Assembly: GCA_916610825.1 (NCBI GenBank)
Contig: OU744446.1
Coordinates: 20,469,223-20,533,222 of the forward strand
Length of the DNA: 64,000 nt
Reading direction: 5' to 3'
From: Haliclystus octoradiatus
Lineage: Eukaryota; Cnidaria; Staurozoa; Stauromedusae; Haliclystidae
Part shown: piece by piece, positions 36,621 to 49,270 of the stretch
How positions within the stretch are numbered: the stretch's first letter is position 1
How the letters are laid out: each line of letters begins with the position of its first letter
The notes under the pieces: model-generated
Told to the model about the DNA's origin: nothing
The model's input: only the letters and a program-made list of their open reading frames with translations
The model's database searches: none
Program-made: the position numbers and the translations under genes

Positions 36621-38003
36621 GTTTTGTAATTCAAGATTTTTAGGGAATGTTGCGATGTTTTAAACATGGGATAGTGTTCTTTTAACAAACAGACCTTTCT
36701 ATAGAGAATTGGGCATTGTTTCAACGATTATAATTAGCTGTTTTAAAATTCAAATTTTTAAGGAATGTTGTAATGTTTTAAGCATGGGATAGTGTTCTTT
36801 TGACAAACAGGCCTCTCTATAGATAATTGTGCATTGTTTCAATGATTATAAATAGCTGTTTTGAAATTCAGGATTTTTAGAGAATGTTGTAATGTTTCAA
36901 GCATGGGATAGTGTTCTTTTGACAAACAGGTCTCATCATTTTGTGTTGTGCATTGTTTCATTGCTTATAAATAGCTATTTTGAATTTCAGGGTTTTTTCG
37001 CAATTGTGTAATGTCATAAGAATTGCAAAGTGATCTTTCGACAAACAGGCCTCTCTATAGAGAATTGAGCGTTGTTTCAATGATTATAAATAGGTGTTTC
37101 GAAATTCAGGGTTTTTAGGGAATTGAGTAATGTTTTATACATGGGAAAGTGTTCTTTTAACAAACAGGCCTCTCCATAGGGAGTTGGGCATCGTTTCAAT
37201 TAATATAGAAATAGCTGTTTTGAAATTCAGGGTATTTAGGGAATGTTGTAAAGTTTTAAGCATGGGATAGTGTTCTTTTGACAAACTGGCCTATCTATAG
37301 TGAATTGGGCATTGTTTCAATGATTGAAAATAGCTATTTTGAATATCAGGGTTTTTCCGCAATTATGTAATGTTAGAAGAATTGCAAAGTGTTCTTTCGA
37401 CAAACAGGGCTCTCTATAGAGAATTAGGCATTGTTACAATGATTATAAATAGCTGTTTCGAAATTCAGGGTTTTCAGGGAGTTGTGTAATGGTTTAAACA
37501 AGGGAAAGTGTTCTTTTAACAAACAAACCTCTTTATAGAGAATTGGGCATTGTTTCAACGATTATAAATAGTTGTTTCAAAAATTCAGGATTTTTAAGGA
37601 ATGTTGTAATGTTTTAAGCATGGGATAGTGTTCTTTTGACAAACAGAACTCTCTATAGAGAGTTGGGCATTGTTACAATGATTATGAATAGCTATTTCAA
37701 AAGTCAGGGTTTTTAGGAAATTGTGTAATGTTTTAAGCATCGGATAGTGTTCTTTCGACGAACAGGCCTCTTTATAGAGAATTGGGTATTGTTTCAATGA
37801 TTATAAATAACTGTTTTGAAATTCAGGGTTTTTAGGGAATGTTGTAATGTTTTAAGCATGGGACAGTGTTTTTTTGAAAAACAGGCCTCTTCATTCCGAG
37901 TTGTGCATTGTTTCATTGCTTATAAATAGCTATTTTCAAATTCAGGGTTTTTTCGCAATTATGTAATGTCATAAGAATTGCAAAGTGTTCTTTCGACAAA
38001 CAG
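36621..38003. repeat. Third copy of the 22.5-23.8 kb family II segment
   Basis: The match to 22461-23843 has a constant offset of 14,160 bp ('gttttgtaat' 36621/22461; 'tctcatcatt' 36931/22771). Its left neighbour is itself a copy of the same segment at offset 12,491, so the segment was tandemly repeated here with a spacing of about 1,669 bp (14 monomers). Confidence 0.78.
37647..37664. repeat. 18-bp palindrome, same as 23487
   Basis: This is an identical perfect dyad, lying exactly 14,160 bp from the one at 23487 within a segmental copy. Confidence 0.9.
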
Positions 38004-38204
38004 GGCTCTCTATAGAGAATTAGGCATTGTTCCAATGAATATAAATAGCTGTTTCGAAATTCAGGGTTTTCAGGGAATTATGTAATGTTTTAAACATGGG
38101 AAAGTGTTCTTTTAACAAACAGACCTCTCTATAGATAGTTGGGCGTTGTTTCAATGATTATAAATAGGTATTTCGAATTTCAGGGTTTTTAGGGAATTGA
38201 GTAA

Positions 38205-41200
38205 TGTTTTAAACATGGGAAAGTGTTCTTTTAACAAACAGACCTCTTTATAGAGAATTGGGCATTGTTTCAACGATTATAATTAGCTGTTTCAAAAATT
38301 CAGGATTTTTAAGGAATGTTGTAATGTTTTAAGCATGGGATAGTGTTCTTTTGACAAACAGAACTCTCTATAGAGAGTTGGGCATTGTTTCAATGATTAT
38401 AAATAGCTGTTTCAAAAGTCAGGGTTTTTAATGAATTGTGTAATGTTTTAAGCATTGGAAAGTGTTCTTTCGACGAACAGGCCTCTCTATAGAGAATTGG
38501 GTATTGTTTCGATGAATATAAATAACTGTTTTGAAATTCAGGGTTTTTAGGGAATGTTGTAATGTTTTAAGCATGGGACAGTGTTTTTTTGAAAAACAGG
38601 CCTCATCATTCCGAGTTGTGCATTGTTTCATTGCCTTTAAATAGCTATTTTCAAATTCAGGGTTTTTTCGCAATTATGTAATGTCATAAGAATTTCAAAG
38701 TGTTCTTTCGACAAACAGGCCTCTCTATATTGAATTAGGCATTGTTACAATGATTATAAATAGCTGTTTCGAAATTCAGGGTTTTCAGGGAATTGTGTAA
38801 TGTTTTAAGCATGGGAAAGTGTTCTTTTAACAAACAGACCTCTCTATAGATAATTGGTCGTTGTTTCAATGATTATAAATAGGTGTTTCGAAATTCAGGG
38901 TTTTTAGGGAATTGAGTAATGTTTTATGCATGGGAAAGTGTTCTTTTAACAAACAAGCCTCTCCATAGGGAGTTGGGCATCGTTTCAATGAATATAGAAA
39001 TAGCTGTTTTGAAATTCAGGGTATTTAGGGAATGTTGTAATGTTTTAAGCATGGGATAGTGTTCTTTTGACAAACAGGCCTCTCTATAGAGAAGTAGGCA
39101 TTGTTACAATGATTATAAATAGCTGTTTTGAAATTCAGGGTTTTCAGGGAATTGTGTAATGGTTTAAACAAGGGAAAGTGTTCTTTTAACAAACAGACCT
39201 TTCTATAGAGAATTGGGCATTGTTTCAACGATTATAAATAGCTGTTTTGAAATTCAGGATTTTTAGAGAATGTTGTAATGTTTCAAGCATGGGATAGTGT
39301 TCTTTTGACAAACATGTCTCATCATTTTGTGTTGTGCATTGTTTCATTGCTTATAAATAGCTATTTAGAATTTCAGGGTTTTTTTGCAATCGTGTAATGT
39401 CATAAGAATTGCAAAGTGATCTTTCGACAAACAGGCCTCTCTATAGAGAATTAGGCATTGTTACAATGATTATAAAGTGCTGTTTCAAAATTCAGGGTTT
39501 TTTCGCAATTATGTAATGTCATAAGAATTGCAAAGTGTTCTTTTAACAAACAGACCTCTCTATAGAGAATTGGGCGTTGTTTCAATGATTATAAATAGGT
39601 GTTTCGAAATTCAGGGTTTTTAGGTAATTGAGTAATGTTTTATGCATGGGAAAGTGTTCTTTTAACAAACAGGCCAGTCCATAGGGAGTTGGGCATCGTT
39701 TCAATGAATATAGAAATAGCTGTTTTGAAATTCAGGGTATTTAGCGAATGTTGTAATGTTTTAAGCATGGGATAGTGTTCTTTTGACAAACAGGCCTCTC
39801 TATAGAGAATTGGGCATTGTTTCAATGATTGAAAATAGCTTTTTTGAAATTCAGGGGTTTTCCGCAATTATGTAATCTTAGAAGAAATGCAAAGCGTTCT
39901 TTCGACAAACAGGGCTCTCTATAGAGAATTAGGCATTGTTCCAATGAATATAAATAGCTGTTTCGAAATTCAGGGTTTTCAGGGAATTGTGTAATGTTTT
40001 AAACATGGGAAAGTGTTCTTTTAACAAACAGACCTCTCTATAGATAATTGGGCGTTGTTTCAATGATTATAAATAGGTGTTTCGAAATTCAAGGTTTTCA
40101 GGGAATTGAGTAATGTTTTAAACATGGGAAAGTGTTCTTTTAACAAACAGGCCTCTCTATAGGGAGTTGGGCATCGTTTCAATGATTATAAATAGCGGTT
40201 TTGAAATTCAGGGTTTTCAGGGAATTGTGTAATGTTTTAAACATGGGAAAGTGTTCTTTTAACAAACAGACCTCTCTATAGATAATTGGGCGTTGTTTCA
40301 ATGATTATAAATAGGTGTTTCGAAATTCAGGGTTTTTAGGGAATTGAGTAATGTTTTAAACATGGGAAAGTGTTCTTTTAACAAACAGGCCTCTCTATAG
40401 GGAGTTGGGCATCGTTTCAATGATTACAAATAGCTGTTTTGAAATTCAGGGTTTTTAGGGAATGTTGTAATGTTTCAAGCATGGGAAAGTGTTTTTTTAA
40501 CAAACAGACCTCTCTATAGAGAGTTGGGCATTGTTTCAATGATTATAAATAGCTGTTTCGAAATTCAAGGTTTTCAGGGAATTGAGTAAGGTTTTATACA
40601 TGGGAAAGTGTTCTTTTAAGAAACAGGCCTCTCTATAGGGAGTTGGGCATCGTTTCAATGATTATAAATAGCTGTTTTGCAATTCAGGGTTTTTAGGGAA
40701 TGTTGTAATGTTTTAAGCATGGGATAGTGTTCTTTTGACAAACAGGCCTCTCTATAGAGAATTGGGCATTGTTTCAATGATTGAAAATAGCTTTTTTGAA
40801 ATTTAGGGTTTTTCCGCAATTATGTAATCTTAGAAGAAATGCAAAGTGTTCTTTCGACAAACAGGGCTCTCTATAGAGAATTAGGCATTGTTCCAATGAA
40901 TATAAATAGCTGTTTCGAAATTCAGGGTTTTCAGGGAATTGTGTAATGTTTTAAACATGGGAAAGTGTTCTTTTAACAAACAGACCTCTCTATAGAGAAT
41001 TGGGCATTGTTTCAATGATTATAAATAGCTGTTTCGAAATTAAAGGTGTTCAGGGAATGTTGTAATGTTTCAAGCATGGGAAAGTGTTCTTTTAACAAAC
41101 AGACCTCTCTATAGAGAATTGGGCATTGTTTCAATGATTATAAATAGCTGTTTCGTAATTCAAGGTTTTCAGGGAATTGAGTAATGTTTTAAACATGGGA

Positions 41201-41365
41201 AAGTGTTCTTTTAACAAACAGGCCTCTCTATAGGGAGTTGGGCATCGTTTCAATGATTACAAATAGCTGTTTTGAAATTCAGGGTTTTTAGGGAATGTTG
41301 TAATGTTTCAAGCATGGGAAAGTGTTTTTTTAACAAACAGACCTCTCTATAGAGAATTGGGCATT
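38205..41365. repeat. 7,505-bp-offset duplication, copy 1
   Basis: About 3.16 kb matches 45710-48870. Landmarks: 'caggggttttcc' 39852/47357 and 'gagtaagg' 40584/48089. It contains family II monomers up to about 39,950 and domain 3 monomers after that, so it too carries a domain junction. Odd sequences shared by both copies include 'aaagtgctgtttc' near 39476 and 'aggccagtccatag' near 39672. Confidence 0.78.
38362..38379. repeat. 18-bp palindrome, same as 23487
   Basis: This is an identical perfect dyad, in the first copy of the 7,505-bp-offset duplication. Confidence 0.9.
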
Positions 41366-42477
41366 GTTTCAATGATTATAAATAGCTGTTTCGAAATTCA
41401 AGGTTTTCAGGGAATTGAGTAATGTTTTAAACATGGGAAAGTGTTCTTTTAACAAACAGGCCTCTCTATAGGGAGTTGGGCATCGTTCAATGATTATAAA
41501 TAGCTGTTTTGAAATTCAGGGTTTCTAGGGAATGTTGTAATGTTTTAAGCATGGGATAGTGTTATTTTGACAAACAGGCCTCTCTATAGAGAATTGGGCA
41601 TTGTTTCAATGATTGAAAATAGCTTTTTTGAAATTAGGGTTTTTCCGCAATTATGTAATCTTAGAAGAAATGCAAAGTGTTCTTTCGACAAACAGGGCTC
41701 TCTATAGAGAATTAGGCATTGTTCCAATGAATATAAATAGCTGTTTCGAAATTCAGGGTTTTCAGGGAATTGTGTAATGTTTTAAACATGGGAAAGTGTT
41801 CTTTTAACAAACAGACCTCTCTATAGAGAATTGGGCATTGTTTCAATGATTATAAATAGCTGTTTCGAAATTCTAGGTGTTCAGGGAATGTTGTAATGTT
41901 TCAAGCATGGGAAAGTGTTCTTTTAACAAACAGACCTCTCTATAGAGAATTGGGCATTGTTTCAATGATTATGTCTAGCTGTTTCGTAATTCAAGGTTTT
42001 CAGGGAATTGAGTAATGTTTTAAACATGGGAAAGTGTTCTTTTAACAAACAGGCCTCTCTATAGGGAGTTGGGCATCGTTTCAATGATTATAAATAGCTG
42101 TTTTGAAATTCAGGGTTTTTAGGGAATGTTGTAATGTTTTAAGCATGGGATAGTGTTCTTTTGACAAACAGGCCTCTCTATAGAGAATTGGGCATTGTTT
42201 CAATGATTGAAAATAGCTTTTTTGAAATTTAGGGTTTTTCCGCAATTATGTAATCTTAGAAGAAATGCAAAGTGTTCTTTCGACAAACAGGGCTCTCTAT
42301 AGAGAATTAGGCATTGTTCCAATGAATATAAATAGCTGTTTCGAAATTCATGGTTTTCAGGGAATTGTGTAATGTTTTAAACATGGGAAAGTGTTCTTTT
42401 AACAAACAGACCTCTCTATAGATAATTGGGCGTTGTTTCAATGATTATAAATAGGTGTTTCGAAATTCAAGGTTTTC
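40100..42477. repeat. 20-mer HOR, copy 1 (2,378 bp)
   Basis: The marker 'aatagcggttttg' in an A monomer recurs at 40194, 42572 and 44955. 'gttattttgac' occurs at 41561 and 43941 (2,380 bp apart). The copies are similar over most of their length but differ in some A monomers, such as 'aagaaacagg' near 40620 and 'gattatgtctag' near 41970 here only. Confidence 0.7.
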
Positions 42478-44860
42478 AGGGAATTGAGTAATGTTTTAAA
42501 CATGGGAAAGTGTTCTTTTAACAAACAGGCCTCTCTATAGGGAGTTGGGCATCGTTTCAATGATTATAAATAGCGGTTTTGAAATTCAGGGTTTTCAGGG
42601 AATTGTGTAATGTTTTAAACATGGGAAAGTGTTCTTTTAACAAACAGACCTCTCTATAGATAATTGGGCGTTGTTTCAATGATTATAAATAGGTGTTTCG
42701 AAATTCAGGGTTTTTAGGGAATTGAGTAATGTTTTAAACATGGGAAAGTGTTCTTTTAACAAACAGGCCACTCTATAGGGAGTTGGGCATCGTTTCAATG
42801 ATTACAAATAGCTGTTTTGAAATTCAGGGTTTTTAGGGAATGTTGTAATGTTTCAAGCATGGGAAAGTGTTTTTTTAACAAACAGACCTCTCTATAGAGA
42901 ATTGGGCATTGTTTCAATGATTATAAATAGCTGTTTCGAAATTCAAGGTTTTCAGGGAATTGAGTAATGTTTTAAACATGGGAAAGTGTTCTTTTAACAA
43001 ACAGGCCTCTCTATAGGGAGTTGGGCATCGTTTCAATGAATATAGAAATAGCTGTTTTGAAATTCAGGGTAATTAGCGAATGTTGTAATGTTTTAAGCAT
43101 GGGATAGTGTTCTTTTGACAAACAGGCCTATCTATAGAGAATTGGGCATTGTTTCAATGATTGAAAATAGCTTTTTTGAAATTTAGGGTTTTTCCGCAAT
43201 TATGTAATCTTAGAAGAAATGCAAAGTGTTCTTTCGACAAACAGGGCTCTCTATAGAGAATTAGGCATTGTTCCAATGAATATAAATAGCTGTTTCGAAA
43301 TTCAGGGTTTTCAGGGAATTGTGTAATGTTTTAAACATGGGAAAGTGTTCTTTTAACAAACAGACCTCTCTATAGAGAATTGGGCATTGTTTCAAAAATT
43401 ATAGATAGCTGTTTCGAAATTCAAGGTGTTCAGGGAATGTTGTAATGTTTCAAGCATGGGAAAGTGTTCTTTTAACAAACAGACCTCTCTATAGAGAATT
43501 GGGCATTGTTTCAATGATTATAAATAGCTGTTTCGTAATTCAAGGTTTTCAGGGAATTGTGTAATGTTTTAAACATGGGAAAGTGTTCTTTTAACAAACA
43601 GGCCTCTCTATAGGGAGTTGGGCATCGTTTCAATGATTACAAATAGCTGTTTTGAAATTCAGGGTTTTTAGGGAATGTTGTAATGTTTCAAGCATGGGAA
43701 AGTGTTTTTTTAACAAACAGACCTCTCTATAGAGAATTGGGCATTGTTTCAATGATTATAAATAGCTGTTTCGAAATTCAAGGTTTTCAGGGAATTGAGT
43801 AATGTTTTAAACATGGGAAAGTGTTCTTTTAACAAACAGGCCTCTCTATAGGGAGTTGGGCATCGTTCAATGATTATAAATAGCTGTTTTGAAATTCAGG
43901 GTTTCTAGGGAATGTTGTAATGTTTTAAGCATGGGATAGTGTTATTTTGACAAACAGGCCTCTCTATAGAGAATTGGGCATTGTTTCAATGATTGAAAAT
44001 AGCTTTTTTGAAATTTAGGTTTTTTCCGCAATTATGTAATCTTAGAAGAAATGCAAAGTGTTCTTTCGACAAACAGGGCTCTCTATAGAGAATTAGGCAT
44101 TGTTCCAATGAATATAAATAGCTGTTTCGAAATTCAGGGTTTTCAGGGAATTGTGTAATGTTTTAAACATGGGAAAGTGTTCTTTTAACAAACAGACCTC
44201 TCTATAGAGAATTGGGCATTGTTTCAATGATTATAAATAGCTGTTTCGAAATTCAAGGTGTTCAGGGAATGTTGTAATGTTTCAAGCATGGGAAAGTGTT
44301 CTTTTAACAAACAGACCTCTCTATAGAGAATTGGGCTTTGTTTCAATGATTATAAATAGCTGTTTCGTAATTCAAGGTTTTCAGGGAATTGAGTAATGTT
44401 TTAAACATGGGAAAGTGTTCTTTTAACAAACAGGCCTCTCTATAGGGAGTTGGGCATCGCTTCAATGATTATAAATAGCTGTTTTGAAATTCAGGGTTTT
44501 TAGGGAATGTTGTAATGTTTTAAGCATGGGATAGTGTTCTTTTGACAAACAGGCCTCTCTATAGAGAATTGGGCATTGTTTCAATGATTGAAAATAGCTT
44601 TTTTGAAATTTAGGGTTTTTCCGCAATTATGTAATCTTAGAAGAAATGCAAAGTGTTCTTTTGACAAACAGGGCTCTCTATAGAGAATTAGGCATTGTTC
44701 CAATGAATATAAATAGCTGTTTCGAAATTCAGGGTTTTCAGGGAATAGTGTGTAATGTTTTAAACATGGGAAAGTGTTCTTTTAACAAACAGACCTCTCT
44801 ATAGATAATTGGGCGTTGTTTCAATGATTATAAATAGGTGTTTCGAAATTCAAGGTTTTC
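42478..44860. repeat. 20-mer HOR, copy 2 (2,383 bp)
   Basis: It has the same landmarks as the unit before it. It contains 'gggaatagtgtgtaatg' near 44745, a two-base insertion in a D monomer, and 'caaaaattatagatag' near 43395. An A monomer with 'aatatagaaatag' (about 43040) is absent from copy 1 at this place and matches 45430 instead. Confidence 0.68.
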
Positions 44861-45709
44861 AGGGAATTGAGTAATGTTTTAAACATGGGAAAGTGTTCTT
44901 TTAACAAACAGGCCTCTCTATAGGGAGTTGGGCATCGTTTCAATGATTATAAATAGCGGTTTTGAAATTCAGGGTTTTCAGGGAATTGTGTAATGTTTTA
45001 AACATGGGAAAGTGTTCTTTAAACAAACAGACCTCTCTATAGATAATTGGGCGTTGTTTCAATGATTATAAATAGGTGTTTCGAAATTCAGGGTTTTTAG
45101 GGAATTGAGTAATGTTTTAAGCATGGGAAAGTGTTCTTTTAACAAACAGGCCACTCTATAGGGAGTTGGGCATCGTTTCAATGATTACAAATAGCTGTTT
45201 TGAAATTCAGGGTTTTTAGGGAATGTTGTAATGTTTCAAGCATGGGAAAGTGTTTTTTTAACAAACAGACCTCTCTATAGAGAATTGGGCATTGTTTCAA
45301 TGATTATAAATAGCTGTTTCGAAATTCAAGGTTTTCAGGGAATTGAGTAATGTTTTAAACATGGGAAAGTGTTCTTTTAACAAACAGGCCTCTCTATAGG
45401 GAGTTGGGCATCGTTTCAATGAATATAGAAATAGCTGTTTTGAAATTCAGGGTATTTAGCGAATGTTGTAATGTTTTAAGCATGGGATAGTGTTCTTTTG
45501 ACAAACAGGCCTCTCTATAGAGAATTGGGCATTGTTTCAATGATTGAAAATAGCTTTTTTGAAATTCAGGGGTTTTCCGCAATTATGTAATCTTAGAAGA
45601 AATGCAAAGCGTTCTTTCGACAAACAGGGCTCTCTATAGAGAATTAGGCATTGTTCCAATGAATATAAATAGCTGTTTCGAAATTCAGGGTTTTCAGGGA
45701 ATTGTGTAA
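44861..45709. repeat. 20-mer HOR, partial copy 3
   Basis: It starts like the two preceding units and follows copy 2 through 'aggccactctatag', 'gattacaaatag' and 'aatatagaaatag'. It then passes into the 7,505-bp-offset duplication. Positions near 45394-45582 also match 39679-39867 (offset 5,715). Confidence 0.65.
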
Positions 45710-48700
45710 TGTTTTAAACATGGGAAAGTGTTCTTTTAACAAACAGACCTCTTTATAGAGAATTGGGCATTGTTTCAACGATTATAAATAGCTGTTTCAA
45801 AAATTCAGGATTTTTAAGGAATGTTGTAATGTTTTAAGCATGGGATAGTGTTCTTTTGACAAACAGAACTCTCTATAGAGAGTTGGGCATTGTTTCAATG
45901 ATTATAAATAGCTGTTTCAAAAGTCAGGGTTTTTAATGAATTGTGTAATGTTTTAAGCATTGGAAAGTGTTCTTTCGACGAACAGGCCTCTCTTTAGAGA
46001 ATTGGGTATTGTTTCGATGAATATAAATAACTGTTTTGAAATTCAGGGTTTTTAGGGAATGTTGTAATGTTTTAAGCATGGGACAGTGTTTTTTTGAAAA
46101 ACAGGCCTCATCATTCCGAGTTGTGCATTGTTTCATTGCCTTTAAATAGCTATTTTCAAATTCAGGGTTTTTTCGCAATTATGTAATGTCATAAGAATTT
46201 CAAAGTGTTCTTTCGACAAACAGGCCTCTCTATATTGAATTAGGCATTGTTACAATGATTATAAATAGCTGTTTCGAAATTCAGGGTTTTCAGGGAATTG
46301 TGTAATGTTTTAAGCATGGGAAAGTGTTCTTTTAACAAACAGACCTCTCTATAGATAATTGGTCGTTGTTTCAATGATTATAAATAGGTGTTTCGAAATT
46401 CAGGGTTCTTAAGGAATTGAGTAATGTTTTATGCATGGGAAAGTGTTCTTTTAACAAACAAGCCTCTTCATAGGGAGTTGGGCATCGTTTCAATGAATAT
46501 AGAAATAGCTGTTTTGAAATTCAGGGTATTTAGGGAATGTTATAATGTTTTAAGCATGGGATATTGTTCTTTTGACAAACAGGCCTCTCTATAGAGAAGT
46601 AGGCATTGTTACAATGATTATAAATAGCTGTTTTGAAATTCAGGGTTTTCAGGGAATTGTGTAATGGTTTAAACAAGGGAAAGTGTTATTTTAACAAACA
46701 GACCTTTCTATAGAGAATTGGGCATTGTTTCAACGATTATAAATAGCTGTTTTGAAATTCAGGATTTTTAGAGAATGTTGTAATGTTTCAAGCATGGGAT
46801 AGTGTTCTTTTGACAAACATGTCTCATCATTTTGTGTTGTGCATTGTTTCATTGCTTATAAATAGCTATTTAGAATTTCAGGTTTTTTTTGCAATTGTGT
46901 AATGTCATAAGAATTGCAAAGTGATCTTTCGACAAACAGGCCTCTCTATAGAGAATTAGGCATTGTTACAATGATTATAAAGTGCTGTTTCAAAATTCAG
47001 GGTTTTTTCGCAATTATGTAATGTCATAAGAATTGCAAAGTGTTCTTTTAACAAACAGACCTCTCTATAGATAATTGAGCGTTGTTTCAATGATTATAAA
47101 TAGGTGTTTCGAAATTCAGGGTTTTTAGGTAATTGAGTAATGTTTTATGCATGGGAAAGTGTTCTTTTAACAAACAGGCCAGTCCATAGGGAGTTGGGCA
47201 TCGTTTCAATGAATATAGAAATAGCTGTTTTGAAATTCAGGGTATTTAGCGAATGTTGTAATGTTTTAAGCATGGGATAGTGTTCTTTTGACAAACAGGC
47301 CTCTCTATAGAGAATTGGGCATTGTTTCAATGATTGAAAATAGCTTTTTTGAAATTCAGGGGTTTTCCGCAATTATGTAATCTTAGAAGAAATGCAAAGC
47401 GTTCTTTCGACAAACAGGGCTCTCTTTAGAGAATTAGGCATTGTTCCAATGAATATAAATAGCTGTTTCGAAATTCAGGGTTTTCAGGGAATTGTGTAAT
47501 GTTTTAAACATGGGAAAGTGTTCTTTTAACAAACAGACCTCTCTATAGATAATTGGGCGTTGTTTCAATGATTATAAATAGGTGTTTCGAAATTCAAGGT
47601 TTTCAGGGAATTGAGTAATGTTTTAAATATGGGAAAGTGTTCTTTTAACAAACAGGCCTTTCTATAGGGAGTTGGGCATCGTTTCAATGATTATAAATAG
47701 CGGTTTTGAAATTCAGGGTTTTCAGGGAATTGTGTAATTTTTTAAACATGGGAAAGTGTTCTTTCAACAAACAGACCTCTCTATAGTTAATTGGGCGCTG
47801 TTTCAATGATTATAAATAGGTGTTTCGAAATTCAGGGTTTTTAGGGAATTGAGTAATGATTTAAACATGGGAAAGTGTTCTTTTAACAAACAGGCCTCTC
47901 TATAGGGAGTTGGGCATCGTTTCAATGATTACAAATAGCTGTTTTGAAATTCAGGGTTTTTAGGGAATGTTGTAATGTTTCAAGCATGGGAAAGTGTTTT
48001 TTTAACAAACAGACCTCTCTATAGAGAGTTGGGCATTGTTTCAATGATTATAGATAGCTGTTTCGAAATTCAAGGTTTTCAGGGAATTGAGTAAGGTTTT
48101 ATACATGGGAAAGTGTTCTTTTAAGAAACAGGCCTCTCTATAGGGAGTTGGGCATCGTTTCAATGATTATAAATAGCTGTTTTGAAATTCAGGGTTTTTA
48201 GGGAATGTTGTAATGTTTTAAGCATGGGATAGTGTTCTTTTGACAAACAGGCCTCTCTATAGAGAATTGGGCATTGTTTCAATGATTGAAAATAGCTTTT
48301 TTGAAATTTAGGGTTTTTCCGCAATTATGTAATCTTAGAAGAAATGCAAAGTGTTCTTTCGACAAACAGGGCTCTCTATAGAGAATTAGGCATTGTTCCA
48401 ATGAATATAAATAGCTGTTTCGAAATTCAGGGTTTTCAGGGAATTGTGTAATGTTTTAAACATGGGAAAGTGTTCTTTTAACAAACAGACCTCTCTATAG
48501 AGAATTGGGCATTGTTTCAATGATTATAAATAGCTGTTTCGAAATTCAAGGTGTTCAGGGAATGTTGTAATGTTTCAAGCATGGGAAAGTGTTCTTTTAA
48601 CAAACAGACCTCTCTATAGAGAATTGGGCATTGTTTCAATGATTATAAATAGCTGTTTCGTAATTAAAGGTTTTCAGGGAATTGAGTAATGTTTTAAACA

Positions 48701-48870
48701 TGGGAAAGTGTTCTTTTAACAAACAGGCCTCTCTATAGGGAGTTGGGCATCGTTTCAATGATTACAAATAGCTGTTTTGAAATTCAGGGTTTTTAGGGAT
48801 TGTTGTAATGTTTCAAGCATGGGAAAGTGTTTTTTTAACAAACAGACCTCTCTATAGAGAATTGGGCATC
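45710..48870. repeat. 7,505-bp-offset duplication, copy 2
   Basis: It matches 38205-41365. Differences seen include 'gataattgagcg' near 47072 against 'gagaattgggcg' near 39567, 'ctctctttagag' near 47422, and 'gggttcttaagg' near 46404. The match ends inside the run of 'gggattgttg' monomers, which is absent from copy 1. Confidence 0.77.
45867..45884. repeat. 18-bp palindrome, same as 23487
   Basis: This is an identical perfect dyad, in the second copy of the 7,505-bp-offset duplication (38362 + 7,505). Confidence 0.9.
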
Positions 48871-49270
48871 GTTTCAATGATTACAAATAGCTGTTTTGAA
48901 ATTCAGGGTTTTTAGGGATTGTTGTAATGTTTCAAGCATGGGATAGTGTTTTTTTAACAAACAGACCTCTCTATAGAGAATTGGGCATTGTTTCAATGAT
49001 TACAAATAGCTGTTTTGAAATTCAGGGTTTTTAGGGATTGTTGTAATGTTTCAAGCATGGGAAGGTGTTTTTTTAACAAACAGACCTCTCTATAGAGAAT
49101 TGGGCATCGTTTCAATGATTACAAATAGCTGTTTTGAAATTCAGGGTTTTTAGGGATTGTTGTAATGTTTCAAGCATGGGATAGTGTTCTTTTGACAAAC
49201 AGGCCTCTCTATAGAGAATTGGGCATTGTTTCAATGATTGAAAATAGCTTTTTTGAAATTTAGGGTTTTT
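48795..49270. repeat. Run of four single-type monomers
   Basis: Four monomers start 'agggattgttg' at 48795, 48914, 49033 and 49152, exactly 119 bp apart. The first three run on into 'gattacaaatagctgttttg' (in two of them after 'gcatcg'), so each has a B-prime start and an A-like end. They differ mainly at 'gggaaag', 'gggatag' and 'gggaagg'. This is amplification of one monomer, unlike the multimer HORs around it. The run recurs at 53914-54389. Confidence 0.85.

Noticed and set aside
38428..38673. Minus-strand open frames of 60-81 codons, for example 38428-38673, 45933-46178, 24883-25110 and 2759-2941
   Set aside because: They are by-products of the repeat. 119 is 3 x 39 + 2, so a frame shifts at each monomer and meets a stop by about the third. 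The 'proteins' are the same repeat read in successive frames, they recur wherever the same monomers occur, and none has a recognisable domain or conserved start context.
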